DNA from: Pleurocapsaceae cyanobacterium CSU_1_1 | Lineage (GTDB): Bacteria; Cyanobacteriota; Cyanobacteriia; Cyanobacteriales; Xenococcaceae | Direction of reading: 5' to 3' | NCBI GenBank assembly: GCA_012034765.1 | Contig: JAAUOU010000004.1 | Span: forward strand, 24,541-88,540 | DNA: 64,000 bases | In this document: positions 9,500 to 19,445 of the stretch, piece by piece | How the letters are laid out: each line of letters starts with the position of its first letter | Numbering within the stretch: the stretch's first letter is position 1 | Position numbers and translations under genes: made by a program | The notes under the pieces: generated by a model | What the model was told of the DNA's origin: nothing | The model's database searches: none | What the model saw: only the letters and a program-made list of their open reading frames with translations

Positions 9500-10555
9500 C
9501 TAAATTGGTAAACATAATTCTGCTTTTACTTTCTCTAAATAAGGTTTGATAGCCTGAGCAAAAGGTAATATACCGACAGGAGGGACTGAATTGCCTATTT
9601 GCCTTCTCACTTCGGTGATTGTACCCTCAAAAACAAAATCATCGGGATAGCCAAAAAGTCTTGCTCTTTCTCGATTAGTTAATGGTCTGGGTTCTGAGTA
9701 GTGATAACCCCAAGTACCCCCACCACCAGCAGCAATAATGGTTGTGGAAGGTTTATTGGGATCTAAACGTCGGTATACATGGGAGATCATACCTTTGACA
9801 TAATGAGGAGAATTTTTGGGAATATCTGTAAAATTTCCCCCAGCAGGAATAAGCTTGAGCTTCTCAACAGTGCTACTTTTAATGTTTTGATGTTCGTTGT
9901 TATGTTCTACTCTTTCAACACCAGCAAGTGCTTTACTCGACGAAACATAGTTTTCGCATTGGTGTGTTGGTTTGGGCAGATCGAAAGTACAATTTATATC
10001 TTTCCGAATACCAATAATTAAGACTCTTTTCCTAAGCTGAGGCGTTCCATAATCAGCAAAATTAACTAGATAAGGTTTAGTTTCGTATCCGTATCGCCCC
10101 GTTAAAGAAAAATCTTCAATAATTTGTTTAATAGCTTTACCTTTGTTAGCAGTCATCAAACCTTTAACATTTTCGGCAATAAACATTAGAGGTTCTTTTA
10201 GCGAGACAAGATTGACAAAGTTTCGATATAGATTACCTCGCTCGGTTGTAATTCCTCCACGCTTCCAGATCATGGAAAAGTCTTGACAGGGAAAACCACC
10301 CAGAATTAAATCTGCATCAGGTATCGTAGAGTAGTCAATTTCTTGTATGTCTCCACAAACGACGTGCTGACCTAAATTTTTCGCATAAGTTTCACAGGCT
10401 TTTTGATCGATATCGTTTGCCCAGAGAATACGAAATCCAGCTTGACTAAAACCCAGATCCATTCCTCCACATCCTGAGAACAAAGAAACAATATTTATTT
10501 TTGCTTCAGATTTTGCTGTATATACTGCTTCATCAAATATAGGTGACTGAGTCAT
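9500..10555 (-). CDS. DNA (cytosine-5-)-methyltransferase, orphan
   Basis: Methylates carbon 5 of cytosine in a DNA target. Motifs in order: I LFSGCGGMDLGF (SAM binding), IV GGFPCQDFS with the catalytic Cys, VI ENVKG, VIII region KRVLIIG, then a target-recognition region of about 120 residues, IX LTNRERARLFGYPDDF, and X GNSVPP. About 351 residues is a normal size. I chose the ATG at 10555; a GTG at 10570 that overlaps the ubiX stop is also possible. No restriction endonuclease gene is adjacent, so it looks like a solitary enzyme. The target cannot be read from the sequence. Cyanobacterial orphan C5 enzymes include ones acting on CGATCG, the core of HIP1, but that link is only a hypothesis here. 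Confidence 0.92.
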   Translation of the reverse strand: MTQSPIFDEAVYTAKSEAKINIVSLFSGCGGMDLGFSQAGFRILWANDIDQKACETYAKNLGQHVVCGDIQEIDYSTIPDADLILGGFPCQDFSMIWKRGGITTERGNLYRNFVNLVSLKEPLMFIAENVKGLMTANKGKAIKQIIEDFSLTGRYGYETKPYLVNFADYGTPQLRKRVLIIGIRKDINCTFDLPKPTHQCENYVSSSKALAGVERVEHNNEHQNIKSSTVEKLKLIPAGGNFTDIPKNSPHYVKGMISHVYRRLDPNKPSTTIIAAGGGGTWGYHYSEPRPLTNRERARLFGYPDDFVFEGTITEVRRQIGNSVPPVGILPFAQAIKPYLEKVKAELCLPI

Positions 10556-10569
10556 AAAGAAATTTACCA

Positions 10570-11175
10570 CTAGCTACTTTTCCAACGTTCCAAAGGAATA
10601 CAGTCAATATCTAAAGTATCTAAAGCTCTAGCCACCACAAAATCAACTAGATCTTCAATTGTTTTGGGATGATGATACCAGGCGGGAATGGCTGGCACAA
10701 TTTTTACCCCAGCTTCAGCCAAAGCGGTTAAGTTGCGCAGATGAATTAGGCTAAAGGGGGTTTCTCTGGGAACAACTACTAAAGGTTTTCCTTCCTTGAT
10801 CTGTACGTCTGCTGCTCTTTCTAAGAGATCTGAGCTTAAACCTGCTGCTATTTTGCCTACCGTACTCATGCTACAGGGAATAATCACCATCCCTAAAGTG
10901 CGGAAAGAACCACTGGCAATGTTGTCTCCCACATCCCCCCAGCGATGACAGTTTAAGATACCTGTCTTAACTCCAGCTTTTTCTCGCCAAAAAAGTTCTT
11001 GTTGATCGGGTTCGGCAGGCATCCGAATGTTTTCTTCTGCTTGCCAAACCATGTAGCTAGCACGAGAAGCCACTAGTTCAATCGTATAATCGGCTGCTAA
11101 CAGGTATTTGAGGGCATTCACAGCGTAGATTAGCCCTGAAGCACCGCTAACGCCAATAATTAAGGGTTTGGTCAT
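10570..11175 (-). CDS. ubiX: Flavin prenyltransferase UbiX
   Basis: Makes prenylated FMN, the cofactor of the UbiD decarboxylase used in quinone synthesis. 201 residues. The N-terminal GVSGASGLIYA is the FMN-binding loop. IIPCSMSTVGKIAAGLSSDL, with the conserved Ser-Met-Ser segment, and PLVVVPRETPFSLIHLRNL are family signatures. PAIPAWYHHPKTI near the end is the conserved Trp/Tyr-His region. The gene is 16 bases from the HEAT-repeat gene on the same strand, and its stop overlaps a possible GTG start of the cytosine methyltransferase. ubiD is not in the window. Confidence 0.95.
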   Translation of the reverse strand: MTKPLIIGVSGASGLIYAVNALKYLLAADYTIELVASRASYMVWQAEENIRMPAEPDQQELFWREKAGVKTGILNCHRWGDVGDNIASGSFRTLGMVIIPCSMSTVGKIAAGLSSDLLERAADVQIKEGKPLVVVPRETPFSLIHLRNLTALAEAGVKIVPAIPAWYHHPKTIEDLVDFVVARALDTLDIDCIPLERWKSS

Positions 11176-11191
11176 GTAATATTGATGAGAA

Positions 11192-11971
11192 TTAAATTAG
11201 TCCTTCAAATTCAAGTTCCTCGATCATCTGTAAGCCACGAGGATCGCCGACTTTGAGGATAGCACTTCTCGCGTCATCTTTAACACCATAATCATCATCT
11301 TCCACCAAAGATTCAATCAAAGCATCGATCGCCGTGGCGTAAACAACGTTGGAAGGTAGTTCGCGACATAAGTGTCCAATTGACCAAGCACAGTTACTGC
11401 GTACCGCGGCAATAGGATCTCTTCTTAACCCCTGAATCAGAGGAGGAATGGCAGCAATAATATCTTCGTAGTTGGCTGGAGCAATTTGCGCCAAACCACT
11501 AGCTGCCCATAGTCTGACGGCAGAGATATCGGTCTTAAGAGCATGAAGTAGCGGCTGGAGAGCGCGTCGATCTTTACTATTGCCCAATGCCCAAACTATT
11601 CCCTTGCGGACATAACCATTAAAGTCTGTCTCTAGTAATTTAATTAAAGGTTCGACGGCAGTAGCATCAGTATTACGTCCCAAAGCATAAGCAGTGCTAA
11701 CCCTAATTAAAGGACAAATATCCTTGAGCAGTTCAATTAAAATTGGAATGGAACGGCGATCTTCTAGCTCACAAAATGCTCTAGCTGCAAGCATCCTATC
11801 TGAAGCCACAGCAGATTCTAACAACTGTAACATCCGTTCTGGATCTGGAGGGGGAATGTCACCTACAGAGCTTGCCGAATCGATCTTATCTAGAGGACTA
11901 TTTAGTTCAGCTTCAATAAAACTTAGTTCATCATTTTCATTATCACCTACGGTCGCTCTATTATTCTCCAA
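11192..11971 (-). CDS. HEAT-repeat protein (NblB/CpcE-like)
   Basis: 259 residues. After an acidic leader of about 45 residues there are five to six HEAT/PBS-lyase repeats: MLAARAFCELEDRRSIPILI, IRVSTAYALGRNTDATAVEP, VRKGIVWALGNSKDRRALQP, VRLWAASGLAQI and VRSNCAWSIGHL. These alpha-solenoids include phycobilin lyase subunits (CpcE/F) and the phycobilisome degradation protein NblB. It lacks features that would decide between them. Located directly upstream of ubiX on the minus strand, probably co-transcribed. A scaffold role is inference. Confidence 0.8.
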   Translation of the reverse strand: MENNRATVGDNENDELSFIEAELNSPLDKIDSASSVGDIPPPDPERMLQLLESAVASDRMLAARAFCELEDRRSIPILIELLKDICPLIRVSTAYALGRNTDATAVEPLIKLLETDFNGYVRKGIVWALGNSKDRRALQPLLHALKTDISAVRLWAASGLAQIAPANYEDIIAAIPPLIQGLRRDPIAAVRSNCAWSIGHLCRELPSNVVYATAIDALIESLVEDDDYGVKDDARSAILKVGDPRGLQMIEELEFEGLI

Positions 11972-12156
11972 TTGTTAGCAAGCTGTTAAAGTCTTTTATT
12001 TTACGTCTTTTTATCTTTACATCATACTATGTCGATCATCAACGCATTTTTTTGTCGGGTTTTTTCTACCCTTAGAAAGGTGCAAAACTTTGGTGAGAAT
12101 TCTAAGATCGAAGTATTAAAAGTACTTTAAATATAACTAGTAAGAGGTCTTAAATT

Positions 12157-12930
12157 ATGCCAGAATCAAGCAAAGAAAGAATTGTTGCCGATCTACAGCA
12201 GGCAAAACAAACGGGAGAACTAAAAACCGAAAGGATTCGCGAAATTATTAAAAATGCGATCGCCGAGACAGTCTCTGAAGTTAAGTCAGGTAGAAGTGAA
12301 ATCGTTAGTTTAGTGCAAGATGCGATCGCTGCTGTGACAGAAACTGTCAAAGAATCTGGTGGCGAAGTTAAAGAAGAAGTGACGGCATCAATACAAGGGG
12401 TAATTGATGGTGTTAGTCAAGCCAGAAGAGAGAAAATTGCGCGAACTCAATCGGAAATCACCACTTTAGAGGCTCAAGTAGTTGAAGACGAGCAAAAATT
12501 ACAAACTGAAATTGATGAGGCTTTGGCAGAAGTTAAAACCAGCAGTGATACTCAACCTGATAAGGTTAAAGAGGCGATCGCCGAGGCGATAATTAATATC
12601 GGCAACAGTGATGAGTTTGCTATTCTTCAAAAACACTATGCTCGTCTTAAAGCACAAATCGCTGTACTACAAGCAAATTTAGCTAATCGCTATGGTGAAC
12701 AGTATGGAGAAGTTGGCAAATACCTAGAAGACGCAAAGGTATGGTACAACAAAGCCAAAGAAGATCCTGAAGTTTTTACCGAACCTACCAAGCGTAAAAG
12801 AGCTGAATTTGAAGAAAAATTAGGGTCGACAGGTAGCGCTGTAGCACGCAAGGAAAAGCAGGTAAAACAGCTATTAAAAGAACTTTGGCAGGAAGTGAGA
12901 GAAATTTTTCAAGAAAAAAATCCTAAGTAG
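12157..12930 (+). CDS. Coiled-coil / amphipathic-helix protein
   Basis: 257 residues, almost wholly helical and highly charged, with no membrane segment. Residues 1-95 have repeats of the type IVSLVQDAIAAVTETVKESG that look like apolipoprotein or LEA-type amphipathic helices. Residues 100-130 and 150-180 look like coiled coil (EITTLEAQVVEDEQKLQTEI). The C-terminal part is basic. Similar proteins are common in cyanobacteria but I know no function. Start chosen at the ATG after TAAGAGG at 12140-12146. It is transcribed away from the HEAT-repeat gene. Confidence 0.7.
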   Translation: MPESSKERIVADLQQAKQTGELKTERIREIIKNAIAETVSEVKSGRSEIVSLVQDAIAAVTETVKESGGEVKEEVTASIQGVIDGVSQARREKIARTQSEITTLEAQVVEDEQKLQTEIDEALAEVKTSSDTQPDKVKEAIAEAIINIGNSDEFAILQKHYARLKAQIAVLQANLANRYGEQYGEVGKYLEDAKVWYNKAKEDPEVFTEPTKRKRAEFEEKLGSTGSAVARKEKQVKQLLKELWQEVREIFQEKNPK

Positions 12931-13039
12931 ATTAAATCTTAATTTTTGATTTGAGGGAAAAAGCGATCCTGCATCGATTTTAGTGGTAATTAAAAGAAGC
13001 TTGTCTCGATTAAGCGATCGCTTTAAACTGCTTTAAACC

Positions 13040-13180
13040 TCAATGTGAATTTTGAGCAGAACGTTCTCTAGCTATGACAATTTCCCATACTTCTGACCAA
13101 CGTTCCTCAAGCAGATTTCTCATTTTTGCTGATTGCCATTCGGGAAGTCTATTTTTATTGTTCTTGTTAGATGGGTTCAT
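13040..13180 (-). CDS. Small hypothetical protein, 46 residues
   Basis: Minus-strand ORF beginning MNPSNKNNKNRLPEWQSAKM and continuing RNLLEERWSEVWEIVIARER before a short tail. Composition is that of a soluble helical peptide with a basic N-terminus. It lies alone in the gap between the coiled-coil gene and the RTX gene. No family recognised. Coding-like composition is the only support. Confidence 0.35.
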   Translation of the reverse strand: MNPSNKNNKNRLPEWQSAKMRNLLEERWSEVWEIVIARERSAQNSH

Positions 13181-13818
13181 GATTACTTTTTGTTAATTAA
13201 CTATTAGTAATATTTAAAATTAGTCATGTGGTTTATCTAGTAAGTAATCGGCAAAATAATGTGTAAGTACTATGGCAATAGTCGACCTACCAGACATAAA
13301 TAACCTATCATTTTTAAAAACTTATTGCAAAGTATTATCAATAAATGAATTGTTAAAAAGTATCACAATATTTTCTAAAAAGGATTAAGCAAATTAAAAA
13401 TCCGTGGGATTCTGCTAATTACACAAAAAGCTTGAAAGCTATATCTAAATATATATACGTAGATAGAAAATTGCTTCTAGTGAAAATTACGCACAAGATG
13501 TAGCCAGAGTTTGATTTTGTTATAAAAATTAATATTTACTCGATTAAAGCGAAAAGGCTTTTTTTAAGCTTTTTTCTTCTGTAGAGGGCGAAAAAAATTA
13601 ATTTGTTTTTTGTACTACAAATGCACCATTAATATCTAAGTATGTTTGTTATCAAGAGTTACAAAGATTACAATGCTTTTTTGCTTAAGATCATTGAGTT
13701 GATGATTAAAAATTTTGGCAATATCATAGCTTTTGAGCCTTGGTAAAAGGACAATAAGCTGTTACTTTGCAGCTTTGGAAAATTTTAGTAGATAAAGAAA
13801 GATTGTAGAGGAAAACAT
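13181..13818. other. AT-rich gene-free stretch before the RTX gene
   Basis: About 640 bases without a credible gene on either strand. The sequence is strongly AT-rich with T runs (13555-13580). A purine-rich AGAGGAAAAC (13807-13816) two bases before the ATG at 13819 is the likely ribosome binding site. No clear promoter could be assigned. Confidence 0.5.
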
Positions 13819-14391
13819 ATGTCATCGATCGTAGTAAATCTTGATGTTGCCGATTTTAACGGTGAAGGATTAGATATTATTGGAACAGAAAATGCAGACG
13901 TTTTATATGGCACCAACGATGGTGAACTAATGAATGGCGTGGCTGGAGATGATTTTATTTCAGCTAGTGATGGAGATGATTTTATCCTTGGTGGCGCTGA
14001 CAACGATACTATCGGTGGTGGCGATGGTGATGACAGCATCTTAGGAGGAACAGGTGGGGATCTAATTTTCGCCTACACAGGTGATGATGTAGTTCATGGT
14101 GGTGATGGCAATGACATTATCCGTGGTGGTGAAGGCGACGACATTATCTTTGGCGGTGAAGACAAAGACATCTTTGTATTTGACTTAGAAAACTTTGAGG
14201 ATGGTTCAATGGACACAGTTGTTGATTTTGACATCGATCAAGATCAAGTCTCTATCCAAGGTTTGTCAAACAACAACTCAGTTAGCTTCGATGCTGCTAC
14301 TGGAATAGTTTCCATAGATGGTGAAGAAGTAATTAAATTTGAAGATCTAGATGCTTCTGTAAATTCTACCGAAGATTTTGAATTGCTTTAA
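13819..14391 (+). CDS. RTX-type calcium-binding repeat protein
   Basis: 190 residues, acidic. Residues about 20-118 carry degenerate GGxGxDxxx nonapeptides (e.g. GGDGDDSILGGTGGDLIF, GGDGNDIIRGGEGDDIIFGG) that fold as a calcium-loaded beta-roll. The C-terminal 70 residues (DIFVFDLENFEDGSMDTVVD, then FDIDQDQVSI) are the usual cap after RTX repeats, probably with the type I secretion signal. No signal peptide, as expected for type I export; no transporter is in the window. It has its own intrinsic terminator, so it is likely monocistronic. The following genes are large glycosyltransferases, which suggests a surface or sheath context. Confidence 0.85.
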   Translation: MSSIVVNLDVADFNGEGLDIIGTENADVLYGTNDGELMNGVAGDDFISASDGDDFILGGADNDTIGGGDGDDSILGGTGGDLIFAYTGDDVVHGGDGNDIIRGGEGDDIIFGGEDKDIFVFDLENFEDGSMDTVVDFDIDQDQVSIQGLSNNNSVSFDAATGIVSIDGEEVIKFEDLDASVNSTEDFELL

Positions 14392-14467
14392 GCTATAAAT
14401 TGCAGTTATTTTTTTGCTTAAGATATTACTGTTTATCTAAGTATAAACAATGATATTTTTTTGAAGT

Positions 14468-14496
14468 CGGCACATAATTTTATTGTGCCGTTTTTT
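14468..14496 (+). terminator. Intrinsic terminator of the RTX gene
   Basis: CGGCACA (14468-14474), nine-base loop, TGTGCCG (14484-14490), then TTTTTT. Seven perfect GC-rich pairs plus a T run, 77 bases after the RTX stop codon. Confidence 0.9.
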
Positions 14497-15139
14497 GTGA
14501 AATTGTAATCTTCTGAAGCTCAAAGCTAATAGCTAATAGCTTTTTTGGTAATAAGAGATTTGGTAAATACATCTTTTAAAAAAAAATTAAGATGATTACC
14601 ACTAATGCTAGTTGTGCTAATCACATTGGTTTTCCGTATATTTACTATTGTTAATTACTAAAGACCATTGACAATATTTAGGTTATAAATATCATGTAAT
14701 TGGAATATTTGGAGATACTGAAGTTTTATAGATTAAAATTTTAAACAATAAAATTTAAGTCAAAAAATAATATTAATATCACTAATTGCTCAAACAAATG
14801 CTTTTTGCTTGACAAACAATCTTTTGATTAACATTAAACATTAAGCCAAAACTATAGTCAGAGACAAAGCAAACTCCAAGCATCTTTCCCGACAAGAAAG
14901 TGTGACAGATTTCTCTAAGTCTTCACCTCCTAATCTAACTTCAAGTACACTGAGTCAACAAGCTAACCAACAAAAATGCCCCATAAGTCTTTAGAGTCTA
15001 ATTTGACTAACTCAGAGCTGGTTCATGCTTCCGCCGATGATAACAGCATTGATCTGCCATCTCGGCAAAGCGAGCAGTTTGTCTTCCTACCTCGTGTCGT
15101 CAAACAGAAATAGAGGTAAATTCCCTCCCTTCAGAAGGA
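14497..15139 (+). other. Intergenic region and possible missing N-terminus of the TPR glycosyltransferase
   Basis: Up to about 14900 the region is AT-rich, with a small AAAGCTA/TAGCTTT hairpin near 14522-14544. From 14902 to 15139 it reads like coding sequence split over three frames: GTG at 14902 (TDFSKSSPPNLTSSTLSQQ), then from the ATG at 14976 (MPHKSLESNLTNSE ... [11 protein letters not shown]), then [10 protein letters not shown] leading into the main frame. Adding one A in each of the runs at 14972-14976 and 15108-15110 would join all three to the downstream gene and add about 80 residues. Confidence 0.35.
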
Positions 15140-18100
15140 ATGCCTGCTGCGCAATTATATATTCAACAAGCCTTATTGTATTTTGAACAACAGCAATGGT
15201 CAGAAAGTATTGCTGCTTGTCAGGAAGCATTAAGAGTTCAGCCTAAAATGGCAATGGCGTATAAGATTTGGGGAAACTGTCTCCAATGTTCAGGCAAAAG
15301 CGCTGAAGCAATTGGCATTTATGCCAAAGCTCTTGAAGCTAAAGCAGACATGGCAGAGATTTACTGCAACTTAGGCAGTATTTTCGCCAGACAAAGAAAA
15401 TGGCAGCTAGCAATCGAGCATTATCAAAAATCCAGCACAATTAATCCAGATTTTGCGCTCCCATATCGCAACTTGGCTAGAGTCTGGAATGAACTAGGAG
15501 AAGATCATAAGTCGGTTGAGTGTTTTTTTAAGGCGATCGCCGTCCAGCCGAATATGCTATCACCACAAAACCACTTCAATTTAGCTAATAACCTGCTGGC
15601 GGAAGGAAATCGAGACAAGGCGATCGCCTGCTATAAAAGTTGTCTTGATCTCGATCCCAATTTCCTTAACGCTTATGCAAGATTGGCGGATGCTTTGGAA
15701 CAAGATGGTCAGACGGAACTTGCTTTGTCTTATTATCAAAAGCTAGCTCGACTACAAACAGAACCTAATCTACCCCCGGCTCAATCAAAATCTTGGCAGC
15801 AAATTAGCGCTCTGCTTAACCCTGATGCGACAAAAGCCTCTAATACCCCGTCTCAATCAGTAATGAGTAGACTACCTGGGAATAAGGCAAGTCAGAACCT
15901 ACCTCAACTACAGCCAGCCAAAACCACCATAGAAGATAAGATCAAACTCTATCTTCAAGCAGCAGCTCAACAGCCTAATTCGGCATCGATTCTGTTTGAG
16001 TTGGGTCAATTATATTTCGCGCAGCAGCAGTGGCAAAAAGCAATTGCTTGTTACCAGAAAGCAACCAAACTTGCCCCCCAAGAAGCTCATTACTACGTTC
16101 ATTTAGGTAAAGCCTGGTCAAAAGTCAATAATCATGACCAAGCTAATTTAGCCTACTATCAAGGCTTCAGCCTCAAACCCCAGGAAGCCTCAGCGAAGAA
16201 TCACTATTTATTAGGAGATAAGTTACTCCAGCACAATAGAGTAGAAGAAGCGATCGCCTGTTATCGTCGAGCTATAAGTATTAAGTCCGATTTTATTGAG
16301 GCTTATTGGCAGTTAGGAGAAGTTTTACTGGGAATTAGCAACTATCAAGAAGCAGAGGCTTGTTGTCGCCAAGGGTTAAAAGTAAATCCGCATCAGGCTC
16401 GTAGTTATTTCTTATTAGGCAAAGTTTTCTACCAACAGCAGCAATGGCAATCTGCTTTGACTTGTTATCAAAAAGCAGTCGAGTTTGAGCCAAATAATGC
16501 AGACATACAGCACAATTTAGGTGAAGTTTTCACCCGTGAACAAGAATGGGATAAAGCTGTCCAGGCTTATCGCCAAGCGATCGCTATTCGACCTAATTAT
16601 TCTTGGTCACACAATAATTTAGGGGATGCCTTACTCAAGCTCCAGCAATGGCAGTCAGCTACCGATAGTTACCGCCAAGCAATTCAGCTCAAGCCTGATT
16701 TTGTTTGGTCACATTACAATTTAGGGGAAGCTCTAGCCAAATTAGAACAGTGGGACGAAGCAGCCAAAGCATATCAAACCGCCCAAAAACTCGATCCCAA
16801 TTTACCTGAGCCGCGTCAGAAAATCGGCGAGGTGTTACATCAGCGTACTAAAAGCTCCCAACAAGAAGCTCTTGCCTTTTCCTTAGAGCAAATTGCTCAA
16901 GATCCAGATAACACTGAACTTTATCATCAAGCAATATCCTTAGATAAACAAAACCATCGACTATATCTGGGTTTAGGCAAAGCGCTGTTTAAACAAAATA
17001 AATTAGATGAGGCGATCGTCATCTATCAAGTAGGGTTAGAATTACAACCCCGCAGTCTTGATTTGGCAATGGGTTTTAGTGAGGTACTAAGAGCAAAAAA
17101 TCCTGAATTAGATTCTCAAGATGTAGTTGCCAGGATTGTCAGAGGAGAAAAAACTGCCGCGTTTTTATCTAAAGTAGCCGTAACCCAGTCTAAAGAAACA
17201 GGGAAACATAAGCATTTACTGGAGTTCCCTTGTCACGATTCTCCCCAGGTTTCAATTATTATTCCTGTCTATAATCAGATTGACTACACCTTTAAATGTC
17301 TGTGTTCGATTGCCGAGCAGATTAGCTCCGAACTAGCTTTCGAGGTGATTGTGATTAATGATTGCTCTACCGATCAGACAGTGACAATTTTAGAGCAGAT
17401 CAAAGGCTTAAAGCGCATTGACAATTCAGAAAACTTAGGTTTTATTCATAGTTGCAATCAAGGTATTGCGGCAGCCAAAGGAGAGTATGTTTATTTTCTC
17501 AATAACGATACTGAACTACGACCTGAAGCACTCGAACAACTGCTATTAGTCTGTGAGCAAGATCCTCAAGTAGGGGCAGTCGGCTCGAAGCTAATTTATC
17601 CAGATGGTAGTTTGCAAGAAGCAGGGGGTATTATTTGGCAGGATGCTTCAGGCTGGAATTATGGTAGAAATGAGAATGCTTGTGATCCTCAGTATAATTA
17701 TCTGCGTTCTGTAGATTACTGTTCTGCTGCTAGTTTACTGGTCAGAAAATCGGTGCTAACCGCTTTAAATGGTCTAGAAACTAATCTTGCCCCTGCCTAT
17801 TACGAAGATACCGATCTTTGTTTTGCGATTCGACACCAACTAGGGTTAAAAGTGATCTACCAGCCCAAATCCGTAGTTGTCCATCATGAAGGTATAAGTT
17901 GCGGTACTGAATTGACTAAGGGCATCAAACTTTATCAGTCAGTAAATATGACTAAATTTAGGCAAAAATGGGCAGCCGAACTAGAAAAGTATCCTGTAAA
18001 TCAAGGTCAAATTGGGGTAAAAACTGCCAGCAGAAGACATCTAGGCAAGAAAACTATTTTAGTTATAGATATCTATGCCCCCTGTTATGACAAAGAATCA

Positions 18101-19156
18101 GGAGCGCGTCGTCTTTGGCAGTTAATGCAAATATTTAAGCAGCTCGATCTCCATGTTATTTTTGTGCCAGATAACGGTGCCAAAGACCAACCCTATGTAG
18201 GAATGCTCCAGGATTTAGCCATTGAAGTAGTCTATACAGAGTCAGGATATGGCACGACAATTGAACAACAATTAGAAGAATTGCTTCCTCTAGTGGATAT
18301 TGCTTGGGTATGTCGTCCTCAGTTATATGAGAAATATGCACCGTTAATTCGTCAACATGACCAGATTAAGCTAATTTACGATACTGTAGATCTGCATTAT
18401 CTGAGAATGCAAAGATCTGTAAAGGTAGGGGAACAAAGCATTGACAAAATGCGTTCATGGATACGAATGCAGTCAAGAGAATTAAAGGCTGCCCATGATG
18501 CAGATTTGACCATTACAGTAACTGCCACAGAACAAGAAATCTTACAACAGCAACAAATTAATAATTTAGCAGTAATTCCCAATATACATGTTCCCTATTC
18601 AGGAGAGCAACCCAGTTTCGCTCAACGTCAGGGGTTACTCTTTATTGGCAGTTATAACCATCCCCCGAATATTGATGCGGTGCGTTGGTTGTGTCAGGAA
18701 ATTATGCCCATAGTATGGTCACAACTACCAGAATTAACCCTTACTCTTTTGGGTAGCAATGTTACAGAGGAAGTTCAGGCTTTAGGTAAGAATGAACGTA
18801 TTTCTGTACCTGGTTATCTTGCTGAGGTGACTCCCTATTTTCTCAATCATCGTCTATTTGTTGCTCCTTTAAGATATGGTGCGGGCATGAAAGGTAAGCT
18901 TGGTCAGAGTTTAGAGTATGGCTTGCCCATAGTTGCAACAACCATGGGGATAGAAGGCATGAATTTGATTCACGAGCAAAATGTTTTGGAAGCCAATGAA
19001 TCCCAGGAATTTGCCCAACAAATAATTAGATTATATAGAGATGAAGAATTATGGCATAAATTAGCAGCTAATAGTGCAAGTGCGATCGCACCTTTTACTC
19101 CTAATGTAATCAAACAAGAATTAGGTCAAATGCTTGATAATTTTTATTTAGAATAA
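15140..19156 (+). CDS. TPR protein fused to family 2 and family 4 glycosyltransferases
   Basis: 1338 residues. Residues 1-200, 270-560 and 600-650 are TPR repeats (e.g. [40 protein letters not shown]). A GT2 (GT-A fold) domain runs about 703-940: [34 protein letters not shown], with the acidic motif [14 protein letters not shown]4-type (GT-B fold) domain runs about 970-1338: [38 protein letters not shown], then the nucleotide-sugar site [20 protein letters not shown]. It probably adds sugars to a surface polysaccharide or protein. The N-terminus is probably longer (see 14902-15139). First gene of a plus-strand glycan cluster. Confidence 0.9.
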   Translation: MPAAQLYIQQALLYFEQQQWSESIAACQEALRVQPKMAMAYKIWGNCLQCSGKSAEAIGIYAKALEAKADMAEIYCNLGSIFARQRKWQLAIEHYQKSSTINPDFALPYRNLARVWNELGEDHKSVECFFKAIAVQPNMLSPQNHFNLANNLLAEGNRDKAIACYKSCLDLDPNFLNAYARLADALEQDGQTELALSYYQKLARLQTEPNLPPAQSKSWQQISALLNPDATKASNTPSQSVMSRLPGNKASQNLPQLQPAKTTIEDKIKLYLQAAAQQPNSASILFELGQLYFAQQQWQKAIACYQKATKLAPQEAHYYVHLGKAWSKVNNHDQANLAYYQGFSLKPQEASAKNHYLLGDKLLQHNRVEEAIACYRRAISIKSDFIEAYWQLGEVLLGISNYQEAEACCRQGLKVNPHQARSYFLLGKVFYQQQQWQSALTCYQKAVEFEPNNADIQHNLGEVFTREQEWDKAVQAYRQAIAIRPNYSWSHNNLGDALLKLQQWQSATDSYRQAIQLKPDFVWSHYNLGEALAKLEQWDEAAKAYQTAQKLDPNLPEPRQKIGEVLHQRTKSSQQEALAFSLEQIAQDPDNTELYHQAISLDKQNHRLYLGLGKALFKQNKLDEAIVIYQVGLELQPRSLDLAMGFSEVLRAKNPELDSQDVVARIVRGEKTAAFLSKVAVTQSKETGKHKHLLEFPCHDSPQVSIIIPVYNQIDYTFKCLCSIAEQISSELAFEVIVINDCSTDQTVTILEQIKGLKRIDNSENLGFIHSCNQGIAAAKGEYVYFLNNDTELRPEALEQLLLVCEQDPQVGAVGSKLIYPDGSLQEAGGIIWQDASGWNYGRNENACDPQYNYLRSVDYCSAASLLVRKSVLTALNGLETNLAPAYYEDTDLCFAIRHQLGLKVIYQPKSVVVHHEGISCGTELTKGIKLYQSVNMTKFRQKWAAELEKYPVNQGQIGVKTASRRHLGKKTILVIDIYAPCYDKESGARRLWQLMQIFKQLDLHVIFVPDNGAKDQPYVGMLQDLAIEVVYTESGYGTTIEQQLEELLPLVDIAWVCRPQLYEKYAPLIRQHDQIKLIYDTVDLHYLRMQRSVKVGEQSIDKMRSWIRMQSRELKAAHDADLTITVTATEQEILQQQQINNLAVIPNIHVPYSGEQPSFAQRQGLLFIGSYNHPPNIDAVRWLCQEIMPIVWSQLPELTLTLLGSNVTEEVQALGKNERISVPGYLAEVTPYFLNHRLFVAPLRYGAGMKGKLGQSLEYGLPIVATTMGIEGMNLIHEQNVLEANESQEFAQQIIRLYRDEELWHKLAANSASAIAPFTPNVIKQELGQMLDNFYLE

Positions 19157-19445
19157 TAAAAAGTGAGTAAATTATATTTTCTAGGTAAATTTACATAAAA
19201 ATAGTTGTATTTTTAATAAATTTACGACAAAAGCAAAAACAAACAAAATAATTGACATCATCTTATTTTGAGATATGATCATGTCATCTAAAAAGAATTT
19301 TCTGAGATTTACTTGAAGCTTACTCATAAATTATTTTTGAGATAACAAATAGCAAATATTTGTACATTTAGGAACTGCACAATATCAATCCTAAGTATTT
19401 TACTGAAAATTATATTAAATCTTAAGTTATTTTTTGAAGTTCAAT

